In this document: in pieces, positions 42,815 through 50,819 of the stretch
Position numbering within the stretch: position 1 is the first letter of the stretch
How the letters are laid out: each line of letters starts with the position of its first letter
From: Gynurincola endophyticus
GTDB taxonomy: Bacteria > Bacteroidota > Bacteroidia > Chitinophagales > Chitinophagaceae
Direction: 5' to 3'
Assembly: GCF_003991195.1 (NCBI RefSeq)
Contig: NZ_RCWL01000003.1
Coordinates: forward strand, 310,001-374,000
DNA: 64,000 nt
Position numbers and translations under genes: made by a program
The notes under the pieces: generated by a model
Database searches by the model: none
What the model was told of the DNA's origin: nothing
The model's input: the letters and a program-made list of their open reading frames with translations, nothing else

Positions 42815-43387
42815 TTAAAATTTAATAGGTAAAGAAACTTTTGTTTTTTCCCATGCAAAGTTCAGGGTAACCTGTCCGTTTTCTTCTTTAAAGTATGCGC
42901 AAAGATTTTCTATATGCTGGTCAATAGCCTGCACCGGAACTTTTACTCTTACTACATCATGCTCCGGCTTGTAAGAGAATGCGCCCCAGCTATGTAAGTC
43001 GCTATTAATAATAATTTCCCAGTAATCTTTTTCTACAAGTGCAAAAATAGAATACTTTCCTTCTTTAACTTTTTTGTTGTTGATGGTAACCGGTTTGTAG
43101 AATTCAACTTCGGTATTTTCGTTGGCACCTACTCTCCATACTTTACCATACGGAATTAATTCACCGAAAATAGGTCGATTGTTGGCCTCAGGGCGGCTAT
43201 ATAAAAGTCTGGCAGATAAGGGCGCAATGTCAGGATTACGATTTTTTAACATCGGATAGTCGGCAGGGTAATAACTTACATCAAGCGGTGACTTATCCAT
43301 TCTCGGAAATTCTGACTTAGGTGCGTTTTGGGAAAAGGCTAGCAAGGGGAGAGCAAACGCCAGTCCCATTATGAATCTTCTTAGCAT
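42815..43387 (-). CDS. DUF2911 secreted protein
   Basis: A 190-residue protein with a cleavable signal peptide (ends A-F-S-Q at about residue 20) and the DUF2911 domain (about 30-190; Y-S-R-P, I-F-G-E-L-I-P-Y, W-R-V-G-A-N-E-N-T-E-V). It is the first gene of a pair with the DUF2911 lipoprotein. Two -7 boxes (43421-43414 and 43412-43405) precede it. Function unknown. Confidence 0.88.
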   Translation of the reverse strand: MLRRFIMGLAFALPLLAFSQNAPKSEFPRMDKSPLDVSYYPADYPMLKNRNPDIAPLSARLLYSRPEANNRPIFGELIPYGKVWRVGANENTEVEFYKPVTINNKKVKEGKYSIFALVEKDYWEIIINSDLHSWGAFSYKPEHDVVRVKVPVQAIDQHIENLCAYFKEENGQVTLNFAWEKTKVSLPIKF

Positions 43388-43404
43388 GGCAAATTGGTTT
43401 GTTC

Positions 43405-43421
43405 CAAAAATACCAAATCTA
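43405..43421 (-). promoter_or_regulatory. two -7 boxes before the DUF2911 pair
   Basis: On the minus strand TAGATTTG (43421-43414) and TATTTTTG (43412-43405) both fit TAnnTTTG exactly, 18-27 bases before the ATG at 43387. Confidence 0.45.
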
Positions 43422-43430
43422 TTTTTTTAA

Positions 43431-44036
43431 TCAGTCTATTTTTAGGATAATATCGTTTTTTTCAATCCATTTTAATGTGAAGTTTTTCAACTCGGGAAAG
43501 AAATAATCGTAGCATACTTTAAAGGTTTTGTATTCCTTTTGAAACAGTTCAAATGCCGGTTGATAATCGTCTATATAGGTAGCTCGTCTTGTTAGTCCTT
43601 GAAAACTAAATAGAACGCCGTTGAAAGTATGATAATTGAATAACCAGTTTTGTTTTTTCATGTGTTCGAAAACGATGGCAAACTTCGGATGGAAATGGTC
43701 TTTATTGATTTCAAGCAAATGGTAAGTTTTTTCACAAAACTGTTGTAACTCAAAGTCGGGAAATTCGTGTGCACTGGTGGCAAGAAAGTGATCGTACACT
43801 ATATCTACAAATGCAGCACTGTAAAGTCGATAATACGGCTTAAAAATTTCTTTTGCATCTTTAGTGGCAACGTGATTATCAGTAAAATCGTCAATGGCAC
43901 GATGCAGCCTGATACCCTGTTGAATTTCGGCAGGATATTGAAATTGTTGTTTTCCCTTTACAAAATCACTCATCATATTGCCAAGCAATAATGCCGGTTG
44001 ATTGAATGATAAGTATGCGTGTGCCAGATAATTCAC
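43431..44036 (-). CDS. ACP phosphodiesterase (AcpH)-like protein
   Basis: A 201-residue all-helical protein of the DUF479/AcpH family. The N-terminus M-N-Y-L-A-H-A-Y-L-S, then G-N-M-M-S-D-F-V-K-G and R-L-H-R-A-I-D-D-F-T-D show the His/Asp metal-binding pattern of the HD-like fold. E. coli AcpH removes the 4'-phosphopantetheine group from acyl carrier protein. The start is GTG at 44036. It stands alone. Role by homology only. Confidence 0.85.
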   Translation of the reverse strand: MNYLAHAYLSFNQPALLLGNMMSDFVKGKQQFQYPAEIQQGIRLHRAIDDFTDNHVATKDAKEIFKPYYRLYSAAFVDIVYDHFLATSAHEFPDFELQQFCEKTYHLLEINKDHFHPKFAIVFEHMKKQNWLFNYHTFNGVLFSFQGLTRRATYIDDYQPAFELFQKEYKTFKVCYDYFFPELKNFTLKWIEKNDIILKID

Positions 44037-44164
44037 GATATAAAATTTTATGCAACCATAAATAGAAAATACAACAAATTCAAAATGAATGTTCTAATTA
44101 ACTATGTTATAACTTAAAGTTAAGGCATAAAACAGCGAAAATCAATAGAAATCATTATTCTTTG

Positions 44165-44172
44165 TACATTTG
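44165..44172 (+). promoter_or_regulatory. -7 box of the deoxyhypusine synthase-like gene
   Basis: TACATTTG fits TAnnTTTG exactly and ends 27 bases before the ATG at 44200. It covers the in-frame TTG at 44170, so that codon is unlikely to be the start. Confidence 0.5.
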
Positions 44173-44199
44173 TGCATCTTTCAAAAATATTTACAAATC

Positions 44200-45174
44200 A
44201 TGAGTAAAGGACCAATTTCTCAGTTTATTGAACATCATTATCGTCATTTTAATGCTGCGGCTTTAGTAGATGCAGCAAAAGGTTACGAAACCCACTTATT
44301 AGAAGGTGGAAAAATGATGGTAACCCTTGCCGGTGCAATGAGTACTGCCGAATTAGGTGTTTCATTAGCTGAAATGATCCGTCAGGACAAAGTGCACATT
44401 ATCAGCTGTACTGGTGCTAATTTAGAAGAAGATATCATGAATTTGGTTGCACATTCGCATTATAGAAGAGTCCCAAATTATCGTGATTTAACACCTCAGG
44501 ACGAGTGGGAGCTTCTTGAGAAAGGTTTAAATCGTGTTACAGATACTTGTATCCCGGAAGAAGAAGCTTTCAGAAAAATTCAACATCACATTGAGAAACT
44601 TTGGAAGGATGCTGATGCTGCCGGAGAACGTTATTTCCCACATGAATTCATGTACAAGCTTTTGTTGAGTGAAGTAATGAAAGCAGATTACGAAATTGAT
44701 CCTAAAGATTCATGGATGATTGCTGCTGCTAAAAAGAATATTCCGATTATTGTGGGTGGATGGGAAGACAGTACAATGGGTAATATCTTTGCTTCGTATG
44801 TTATTAAAAACGAAGTAAAAGCTACTACTATGAAAAGTGGTATCGAATACATGGTTTGGTTAGCCGACTGGTACCGTAACAATAGTGGCGGTAAAGGAGT
44901 TGGTTTCTTCCAGATTGGTGGTGGTATTGCCGGCGACTTCCCGATTTGTGTAGTTCCGATGATGTATCAGGATTTAGAGTGGCATGATGTTCCGTTCTGG
45001 AGTTATTTCTGTCAGATTTCTGATTCTACTACTTCATACGGTTCTTATTCAGGAGCGGTTCCGAACGAAAAAATTACCTGGGGTAAACTAGATATTCACA
45101 CGCCTAAGTATATCGTAGAAAGTGATGCTACCATCGTAGCGCCATTGATTTTCGGTTATGTTTTGGGATGGTAA
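44200..45174 (+). CDS. deoxyhypusine synthase-like protein
   Basis: A 324-residue NAD-dependent enzyme of the deoxyhypusine synthase family (PF01916). The Lys that forms the enzyme-imine intermediate is kept: Lys296 in I-T-W-G-K, matching human Lys329. Gly-rich NAD-binding stretches are present (G-A-M-S-T-A-E-L-G at about 45-53, S-C-T-G-A-N-L-E-E-D and I-G-G-G-I-A-G). However, the human spermidine-contact positions differ: the His-His after G-G-G is absent and Asp313/Asp316 align with Tyr280/Tyr283, while Glu323 aligns with Glu290. Bacteria lack eIF5A, so a small polyamine (homospermidine-type) or another Lys acceptor is more likely. Monocistronic. Confidence 0.88.
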   Translation: MSKGPISQFIEHHYRHFNAAALVDAAKGYETHLLEGGKMMVTLAGAMSTAELGVSLAEMIRQDKVHIISCTGANLEEDIMNLVAHSHYRRVPNYRDLTPQDEWELLEKGLNRVTDTCIPEEEAFRKIQHHIEKLWKDADAAGERYFPHEFMYKLLLSEVMKADYEIDPKDSWMIAAAKKNIPIIVGGWEDSTMGNIFASYVIKNEVKATTMKSGIEYMVWLADWYRNNSGGKGVGFFQIGGGIAGDFPICVVPMMYQDLEWHDVPFWSYFCQISDSTTSYGSYSGAVPNEKITWGKLDIHTPKYIVESDATIVAPLIFGYVLGW

Positions 45175-45313
45175 TGGCTATCAGGAAATTTAACCATTAA
45201 GGAATTTAAGAAGCTTCTGCCGCTTCGCTTTGGCTCATTCTTTCATTTTCTTCCTATTTTCCATTACAATTTCAAACATAGTACGAATTAAGAAGAAAAG
45301 CTTTATACTATAA

Positions 45314-45346
45314 AAAAAGAGGGTTTCAAACCCTCTTTTTTATTTA
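45314..45346. terminator. bidirectional terminator
   Basis: The twelve-base stem AAAAAGAGGGTT (45314-45325) and AACCCTCTTTTT (45329-45340) has a three-base loop. It lies between the convergent deoxyhypusine synthase-like and rpiB genes. Confidence 0.9.
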
Positions 45347-45799
45347 TGAACAACTGATTTTATTCACTCTGTTCTGATGCCTTCCGCCTTCGAAAGCTGT
45401 TGTGAGATAAGTCTCCAACATCTGCTCTGCATAAGGATATGCTACAAATCGCGCCGGAATACAAATAATATTTGCATCGTTATGTTGACGTATTAACCTG
45501 GCAACTTCAATATCAAAAGCTAATCCGGCTCTGATGCCCTGATGTTTATTAGCGGTGATGCATACTCCATTGGCACTTCCGCATAATAATACGCCCACCG
45601 TTGATTCTCCGCTTTCTACAGCTTTCGCTACCGGGTGAGCATAATCAGGATAATCCACAGACTGTAGTCCGTCTACCCCAAAATCTTTCACCTTTAAACC
45701 TTTTGAAGTTAACCACTCGATCAGTTTTGATTTATATTCAAATCCGGCATGATCGCTGCCTATTGCGATTGGTTTTGTTGAATCAAAGAATACGTTCAT
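45344..45799 (-). CDS. rpiB: ribose 5-phosphate isomerase B
   Basis: Interconverts ribose 5-phosphate and ribulose 5-phosphate in the pentose phosphate pathway. The 151-residue protein has the family start I-A-I-G-S-D-H-A-G-F-E-Y, the catalytic Cys in L-C-G-S-A-N-G-V (usual form C-G-T-G-x-G) and the A-N-K-H-Q-G-I-R-A-G-L segment. It is 15 bases after tatC on the same strand and probably cotranscribed. Confidence 0.92.
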   Translation of the reverse strand: MNVFFDSTKPIAIGSDHAGFEYKSKLIEWLTSKGLKVKDFGVDGLQSVDYPDYAHPVAKAVESGESTVGVLLCGSANGVCITANKHQGIRAGLAFDIEVARLIRQHNDANIICIPARFVAYPYAEQMLETYLTTAFEGGRHQNRVNKISCS

Positions 45800-45814
45800 G
45801 ATTGTGAAGTTTAT

Positions 45815-46666
45815 TTAGCGTTCAGCCCATTTTTTTTGTTCAGCCGCATGCACTCTTTTAGAAATGGAGATACTGATTTCGTATAAAAATGCTAAAGGAA
45901 TAAATACGATCATCTGGCTCATCCAGTCGGGAGATGGTGTAATAACGGCTGCCACCACTAAGATTCCAACGTATGCATACTTTCGGTAAGTGGCGAGAAA
46001 CTTAGGGGTAATCAAACCTACTTTCGTTAGTACAAAAGATATAATCGGCAATTGGAATGCCAAACTGGACCCTAAAACTATATTCAGGATATTTTCTAAG
46101 TAATCGCTGATAGTCGGTTGTGTTACAATCATATGTACAGAACCGAGGTTATAGTTTAATAAGAAGCTAAAGGTAAAGGGAGCTAATAGGAAGTAGCCGA
46201 AGCAAACCCCTAAAAAGAAAAAGAAAGAGACCCAGAAAATAGCCCCACGCGAGCTTTTTAATTCTTTATCGGTTAAAGCGGGTTTTACAAATCTCCAGAA
46301 CTCCCAGAATATATAAGGAAAAGCTATTACAAAACCTCCTGCAAAAGCAATGGTAATACTGGTCATAAACTCAGCCCCGAAGGTAATACCAATCATTTTC
46401 ACATCTTTAGGAGGAGGTAAACAAAGTGATTCTCCCGCTCCGATCCACTGGCTAAAGTCACAAAGTGCTTTGTAGGTTACAAAGTTTGATTGCAGGGGTG
46501 CTGCAATAATATTATCCCAGATCCAGTCGATATTAATGAACATGACGATAGCGCCGACAATAATTGCCAACAACGATCGCATAATATGCCAACGTAACTG
46601 CTCGAGATGGTCGATAAACGACATCTCTCCGTCGTCCGGGTTTTTTCTAAAAAAGGGTAAAGCCAT
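45815..46666 (-). CDS. tatC: Sec-independent translocase subunit TatC
   Basis: The 283-residue, six-helix core receptor of the twin-arginine pathway, which exports folded proteins. The N-terminus M-S-F-I-D-H-L-E-Q-L-R-W and F-E-F-W-R-F-V-K-P-A-L segment (here I-F-W-E-F-W-R-F-V) are the classic TatC motifs. A periplasmic insertion with a Cys pair (about residues 65-90) is typical of Bacteroidota forms. No tatA/tatB is adjacent. A -7 box at 46704-46697 lies 31 bases before the ATG. Confidence 0.95.
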   Translation of the reverse strand: MALPFFRKNPDDGEMSFIDHLEQLRWHIMRSLLAIIVGAIVMFINIDWIWDNIIAAPLQSNFVTYKALCDFSQWIGAGESLCLPPPKDVKMIGITFGAEFMTSITIAFAGGFVIAFPYIFWEFWRFVKPALTDKELKSSRGAIFWVSFFFFLGVCFGYFLLAPFTFSFLLNYNLGSVHMIVTQPTISDYLENILNIVLGSSLAFQLPIISFVLTKVGLITPKFLATYRKYAYVGILVVAAVITPSPDWMSQMIVFIPLAFLYEISISISKRVHAAEQKKWAER

Positions 46667-46696
46667 TCTTTTCTCTTAGCTATTTCTGTAATGCAG

Positions 46697-46704
46697 CAAA
46701 GTTA
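46697..46704 (-). promoter_or_regulatory. -7 box of tatC-rpiB
   Basis: On the minus strand TAACTTTG fits TAnnTTTG exactly in the 56-base gap between the CNNM gene and tatC. Confidence 0.45.
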
Positions 46705-46722
46705 ACATCATTCTTTAAAATG

Positions 46723-47997
46723 CTACGATAAAATCCGCAATTTTACGGTCTCAATTCGGGTATCACTTACACTTAACACCTCAAATTCGAAATTGTTAAT
46801 GATAATGCGGTCTTTTAAGCTTGGAATGGTCTCGTGTTGGTTAATGATAAAGCCGGATAAAGTCTCTGAATCGTTCTCCGGAAACTCTAAATCATACTTT
46901 TCACTGAGGTAGTCTAATTCGAGCCTCCCTGAAAAAATGTATTCTCCGTCACTTAGTTTCTTTTCTTCCAGCTCTTCTACATCGTGTTCATCACGAATAT
47001 CTCCAAATATCTCTTCCAACAGGTCTTCCATCGTCACGATACCTGCGGTACCTCCGAATTCGTCTACTACCCAGGCAATACTTTTACGTTCTTTTGAAAA
47101 TTTATTAATGAGATCAGACACGCTCATACTCTCGGGGATGGCGGGTATTTCCTTAATAATATCCCTTAAGTCTTTAGGTTGTTTAAACAGGTCTAACTGG
47201 TGTATGTACCCGATAATCTGGTCTATATTATCTTTATAAACCACCAGTTTACTCAATTTGGTAGATACAAACTTCTGCCGTAATGTTTCTACGCTACTGT
47301 TTACTTCAATTGCTTCTATTTCTTTTCTTGGAACCAGACAGGTGCGTACTTTTATTTTAGGTAACGAAAGTGCATTATTAAAAAGATCGGCCTGCAATTC
47401 CTGAGAATGGTTGTACTCGAAGCCCGATTCTCTCACAAATGATTTAGTATCAATAATTAATAAGGCATCTTTCTTTTTGTCAATTTTGGTATCGAAAATG
47501 TAATTCAGAATAAAGCGTGAAATACTCACAAAGATTTCTGAGATCCAGCCAAAGAATAAAGATACAATTCTGATCATCCATAATCTAATCCCTGTCAGGT
47601 AAGAATCACTTTTCGGGCGAACCAGGGCAATTGGAATCATTCTGGTTAGAATAACAATCGAGAACCATGATAGTACGATTTCAAGTACTACGCGCACCGG
47701 TGCAATATAATTGATGGTGATCTGGTCAAAGTTGAAGTATCCCAATACGATATCCCAAAAAGCCGCTCCTAACAGAACGCTGACTATTAAAAAGAAGTTT
47801 TTTGATACAATCGTAAGCGCCATGAAATGTGCAGGATTATCCCACAACCTTCTCATGAACGTATTATGCCCCGAACCTTGTTTGTATTTCAATTCAAAAC
47901 TCAGTCGGTCTGCAGAGGAATAGGCAATTTCTACTCCTGTAATAAATGCCATTAAAATAACGGCAATGATGATAGCAATGATCACAATTATACTCAT
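46723..47997 (-). CDS. CNNM/CorC-HlyC family membrane protein with CBS pair
   Basis: A 424-residue protein: an N-terminal CNNM (DUF21) transmembrane domain of about four helices (1-165), a CBS-domain pair (about 205-325, with V-D-E-F-G-G-T-A-G-I-V-T-M-E-D at about 312) and a C-terminal CorC_HlyC domain (about 340-424, with G-F-I-I-N). The family is linked to magnesium or other divalent-cation efflux and is often misnamed hemolysin. It is similar to GldE in layout, but no gld genes adjoin it. Confidence 0.9.
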   Translation of the reverse strand: MSIIVIIAIIIAVILMAFITGVEIAYSSADRLSFELKYKQGSGHNTFMRRLWDNPAHFMALTIVSKNFFLIVSVLLGAAFWDIVLGYFNFDQITINYIAPVRVVLEIVLSWFSIVILTRMIPIALVRPKSDSYLTGIRLWMIRIVSLFFGWISEIFVSISRFILNYIFDTKIDKKKDALLIIDTKSFVRESGFEYNHSQELQADLFNNALSLPKIKVRTCLVPRKEIEAIEVNSSVETLRQKFVSTKLSKLVVYKDNIDQIIGYIHQLDLFKQPKDLRDIIKEIPAIPESMSVSDLINKFSKERKSIAWVVDEFGGTAGIVTMEDLLEEIFGDIRDEHDVEELEEKKLSDGEYIFSGRLELDYLSEKYDLEFPENDSETLSGFIINQHETIPSLKDRIIINNFEFEVLSVSDTRIETVKLRILS

Positions 47998-48047
47998 AGG
48001 CGTCTTTAACGAATATAATAAAATTTAGGAATATCCCTTGTTAAATC

Positions 48048-48629
48048 CTAACTATCTAAAAACGAGTTGATTATAGACAATGTTTTGGTTCGGGCCTGTG
48101 TCAGGTCATCGTTTACAACAGTATGGTTGAAATGGTGCTTAAACGAGATTTCATAAGAAGCTTTATTCACTCTTGCTGCCAGGCTTTCCTTTGTTTCGGT
48201 GCCTCTGGATGCGAGTCTTCTCTCCAGTTCTTCTACTGAAGGCGGCTCAATAAAAATACTGAGAGTTTTTCCGGGATACATCTGTTGTACATGGATAGCA
48301 CCTTTAACATCAATATCGAGAATCGGTGTTTTTCCCTGTGCCCAGATCCTGGATATTTCAGATTTCAATGTTCCGTAATATTTTCCTTCATACACCATTT
48401 CCCATTCAAGAAAGTCTTCTTTGCGAATTTTTTCCTGAAACTCTTCTACACTCATAAAGTAATATTCCACGCCATTTTTTTCTGTTCCCCGTGGTGATCT
48501 GGTGGCTGCAGATATAGAGAATGCCAGGTTTGGTAGTTGTTCAAGAAGGTAGGTGGTAATGGACGTTTTACCTGCTCCGGAGGGGGCTGTTATAATGATA
48601 ATCTTTTGATGATTTTCCACTGTTGTCAT
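48048..48629 (-). CDS. gmk: guanylate kinase
   Basis: Phosphorylates GMP to GDP. The 193-residue protein has the P-loop A-P-S-G-A-G-K-T-S near residue 16, the GMP-binding R-S-P-R-G-T-E-K-N-G-V-E-Y-Y-F near 45 and the usual lid. The ATG at 48629 begins one base after the murA stop codon, so both are cotranscribed; the earlier in-frame start inside murA would add a nonconserved tail. Confidence 0.96.
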   Translation of the reverse strand: MTTVENHQKIIIITAPSGAGKTSITTYLLEQLPNLAFSISAATRSPRGTEKNGVEYYFMSVEEFQEKIRKEDFLEWEMVYEGKYYGTLKSEISRIWAQGKTPILDIDVKGAIHVQQMYPGKTLSIFIEPPSVEELERRLASRGTETKESLAARVNKASYEISFKHHFNHTVVNDDLTQARTKTLSIINSFLDS

Positions 48630-48630
48630 T

Positions 48631-49935
48631 TTAAGATACACGAATGATTTCTGCACCCAGTGCATTCAGGCGTTGATCGATATACTGGTATCCTCTGTCG
48701 ATCTGTTCAACATTCTGAATAATACTTTTTCCCTGTGCACTCATTGCCGCAATTAAAAGAGCTACCCCTGCACGAATATCAGGGCTCGACATGGTAATAC
48801 CTCTTAATGGAGTTGACCTGCCTAAGCCGATGACTGCGGCGCGGTGTGGATCGCATAAAATGATCTGAGCTCCCATATCAATGAGTTTGTCTACAAAGAA
48901 TAATCGGCTTTCGAACATTTTCTGGTGGATGAGTACACTACCTTTAGCCTGCGTAGCAACTACCAGTAAAATACTGAGTAAGTCGGGTGTTAAACCCGGC
49001 CATGGGTGATCGTATATATTAAGAACAGATCCGTCTAAGAAAGTTTGCACTTCATAAACATTCTGTTCCGGAATAAAAATATCATCGCCTCTGAATTCCA
49101 TTTGAATACCAATCTGATTGAATTTGTTTGGAATAACACCCAGTTGGTCGATTCTGGCATTCTTAATGGTGATTTCGCTTTGTGTCATTGCAGCGAGTCC
49201 GATGAAAGATCCGATTTCAATCATATCCGGTAACATGGTATGGTCAGTACCTCCAAGGTAGCTGACGCCTTCAATATGAATCAGATTACTGCCGATGCCC
49301 GTAATTTTTGCGCCCATTCTGTTCAACATGTTACAAAGTTGTTGAATATAGGGTTCACAGGCGGCGTTATAAATAGTGGTAACACCTTCAGCCATAGATG
49401 CTGCCATAATAATATTAGCAGTACCGGTTACAGATGGTTCATCTAACAGAATATATGCACCTTTCAGATTGGGTGCCTGTAGTAAAAATGTACTGTCGTT
49501 TGTTTCATAACTGAACTGAACGCCCAGTTTTTCAAAACCAATAATATGTGTATCCAGCCTTCTTCTTCCGATTTTATCACCACCCGGTTTGGGAATATAA
49601 GCTTTTTTGAAACGAGCCAACAAAGGACCGGCTAACATTACAGAACCTCTTAACCGGCCAGACTGTTGTCTGAAGTCAAGCGAGTTTAAGTAATCAATAT
49701 CGATATCATCTGCCTGAAAACTTGCACCAGAACCTGAAAGTCGTTGAACTTTAACGCCCATTTTTACCAATAATTCAATCAGCAGGTTTACGTCGAGGAT
49801 ATCCGGTATATTATTGATGATTATTTTTTCTGGTGTAAGTAAAACGGCACTGATAATTTGCAATGCTTCGTTTTTTGCTCCCTGAGGAATAATATCTCCT
49901 TTAAGTTTTTTTCCTCCGATAACTTCAAAATGCAT
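48631..49935 (-). CDS. murA: UDP-GlcNAc 1-carboxyvinyltransferase, Asp-type active site
   Basis: MurA makes the first committed peptidoglycan precursor from UDP-GlcNAc and phosphoenolpyruvate. The 434-residue protein has both inside-out alpha/beta domains. The active-site loop is P-G-G-D-K-I-G-R-R-R with Asp120 in place of the Cys115 of E. coli (P-G-G-C). This Cys-to-Asp change is known from mycobacteria and chlamydiae, where it makes the enzyme insensitive to fosfomycin. The N-terminal G-A-K-N-E segment is GAKNE rather than the usual GAKNA. Order DUF4290, murA, gmk is common in Bacteroidota. Confidence 0.95.
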   Translation of the reverse strand: MHFEVIGGKKLKGDIIPQGAKNEALQIISAVLLTPEKIIINNIPDILDVNLLIELLVKMGVKVQRLSGSGASFQADDIDIDYLNSLDFRQQSGRLRGSVMLAGPLLARFKKAYIPKPGGDKIGRRRLDTHIIGFEKLGVQFSYETNDSTFLLQAPNLKGAYILLDEPSVTGTANIIMAASMAEGVTTIYNAACEPYIQQLCNMLNRMGAKITGIGSNLIHIEGVSYLGGTDHTMLPDMIEIGSFIGLAAMTQSEITIKNARIDQLGVIPNKFNQIGIQMEFRGDDIFIPEQNVYEVQTFLDGSVLNIYDHPWPGLTPDLLSILLVVATQAKGSVLIHQKMFESRLFFVDKLIDMGAQIILCDPHRAAVIGLGRSTPLRGITMSSPDIRAGVALLIAAMSAQGKSIIQNVEQIDRGYQYIDQRLNALGAEIIRVS

Positions 49936-49962
49936 AATAGAATGGTTGAACTGGCCTTTTAA

Positions 49963-49993
49963 AAAAAAAGTTGATCACAAAGATCAACTTTTT
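49963..49993 (-). terminator. terminator of the DUF4290 gene
   Basis: The twelve-base stem AAAAAGTTGATC (49965-49976) and GATCAACTTTTT (49982-49993) has a five-base loop. On the minus strand it is followed by a T run, six bases after the DUF4290 stop and before murA, so murA probably has its own start. Confidence 0.85.
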
Positions 49994-49998
49994 CTATG

Positions 49999-50721
49999 TT
50001 ACTTATATCTTTTTTTATTGTACTTATTGTTGTTCGAATTGCGGTCGTTGTCTCTTCGATCGCGTCCATCGTTTCGCCCGTGATTGTTACTTCTTCCTCC
50101 CTGAAACTTACCGCCGCCGCTGCTGCTTCTTTTTCCTCTGTAATCGCCATAACCTCCGGTTCTTTCTCTGTTATCAGAAGCTCTGTGCTGGCGAACATAA
50201 GGGGTATTGGTAAAGGTTAGCTGCCCTTCTGTTAAGTTGGTTAATTCACTTTGAATAGCATCATCGTGAACAGTTTCTTTATGCCAGTTATTATAAGCAA
50301 GTTTCATGTAATAAGCTACTGCATTCGCAAAACCTTGTTTCTTTTCAGGGTTTTCTTCATTTAGTGCTTTATTCATTACCAGTTCGAGGTTCTTACCTAA
50401 ATGCGAAAACTTAGGATAGCGCTTCGGATAAGGAAGCGGTTCCGGTCTCGCTTTTAATTTTTCACGCGTAGGGATGGGATAAGGAGAATCCACATCTATT
50501 TTGAAATCTGAGATCAGGAATAAGTGATCCCACAGTTTATGACGGAAGTCTTCAACATTTTTAAGGTGGGGGTTTAAGAACCCCATCAACTCAATAACTG
50601 CATAGGCATTCTTCTGACGCACAGCCCTATCCTCAATAGTTAAAAGATATTCAACCATTTTCTGAATATGACGACCATACTCGCGCATTACCAGTTCATT
50701 TCTGGTAGTGTTATACTCCAT
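49999..50721 (-). CDS. DUF4290 protein with RGG-like basic tail
   Basis: A 240-residue cytosolic protein. The DUF4290 domain (PF14123) fills residues 1-185, starting M-E-Y-N-T-T-R and V-M-R-E-Y-G-R-H-I-Q-K-M. The last 55 residues are a disordered Gly/Arg/Asn/Asp/Lys-rich tail with R-G-K, G-G-G and repeated N-N-runs, like RNA-binding RGG tails. The ATG at 50721 is chosen over 50739 because the -7 box at 50752-50745 would put the transcript start near 50738. Function unknown. Confidence 0.85.
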   Translation of the reverse strand: MEYNTTRNELVMREYGRHIQKMVEYLLTIEDRAVRQKNAYAVIELMGFLNPHLKNVEDFRHKLWDHLFLISDFKIDVDSPYPIPTREKLKARPEPLPYPKRYPKFSHLGKNLELVMNKALNEENPEKKQGFANAVAYYMKLAYNNWHKETVHDDAIQSELTNLTEGQLTFTNTPYVRQHRASDNRERTGGYGDYRGKRSSSGGGKFQGGRSNNHGRNDGRDRRDNDRNSNNNKYNKKRYK

Positions 50722-50744
50722 GTCTGAAAAATTATACATAGAAA

Positions 50745-50752
50745 CAAAGGTA
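50745..50752 (-). promoter_or_regulatory. -7 box of the DUF4290 gene
   Basis: On the minus strand TACCTTTG fits TAnnTTTG exactly, 24 bases before the ATG at 50721. It makes the in-frame ATG at 50739 an unlikely start. Confidence 0.5.
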
Positions 50753-50772
50753 ATAAATGTAAACTATTTAAA

Positions 50773-50806
50773 ACAAAAAAGACCCGCAAGCCGGGTCTTT
50801 TTGTTG
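50773..50806. terminator. terminator of the T9SS cargo gene
   Basis: The stem AAAAGACCCG (50777-50786) pairs with CGGGTCTTTT (50792-50801) around CAAGC. On the minus strand it ends in TTTTTTGTTT, after the cargo gene stop at 50820. Confidence 0.88.
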
Positions 50807-50819
50807 TTTCGGGATTTTC

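Noticed and set aside
46723-47997. Calling the CNNM/CorC protein GldE
   Set aside because: GldE has a similar layout, but the usual neighbours (ssb, gldD) are absent, so the neutral family name is safer.
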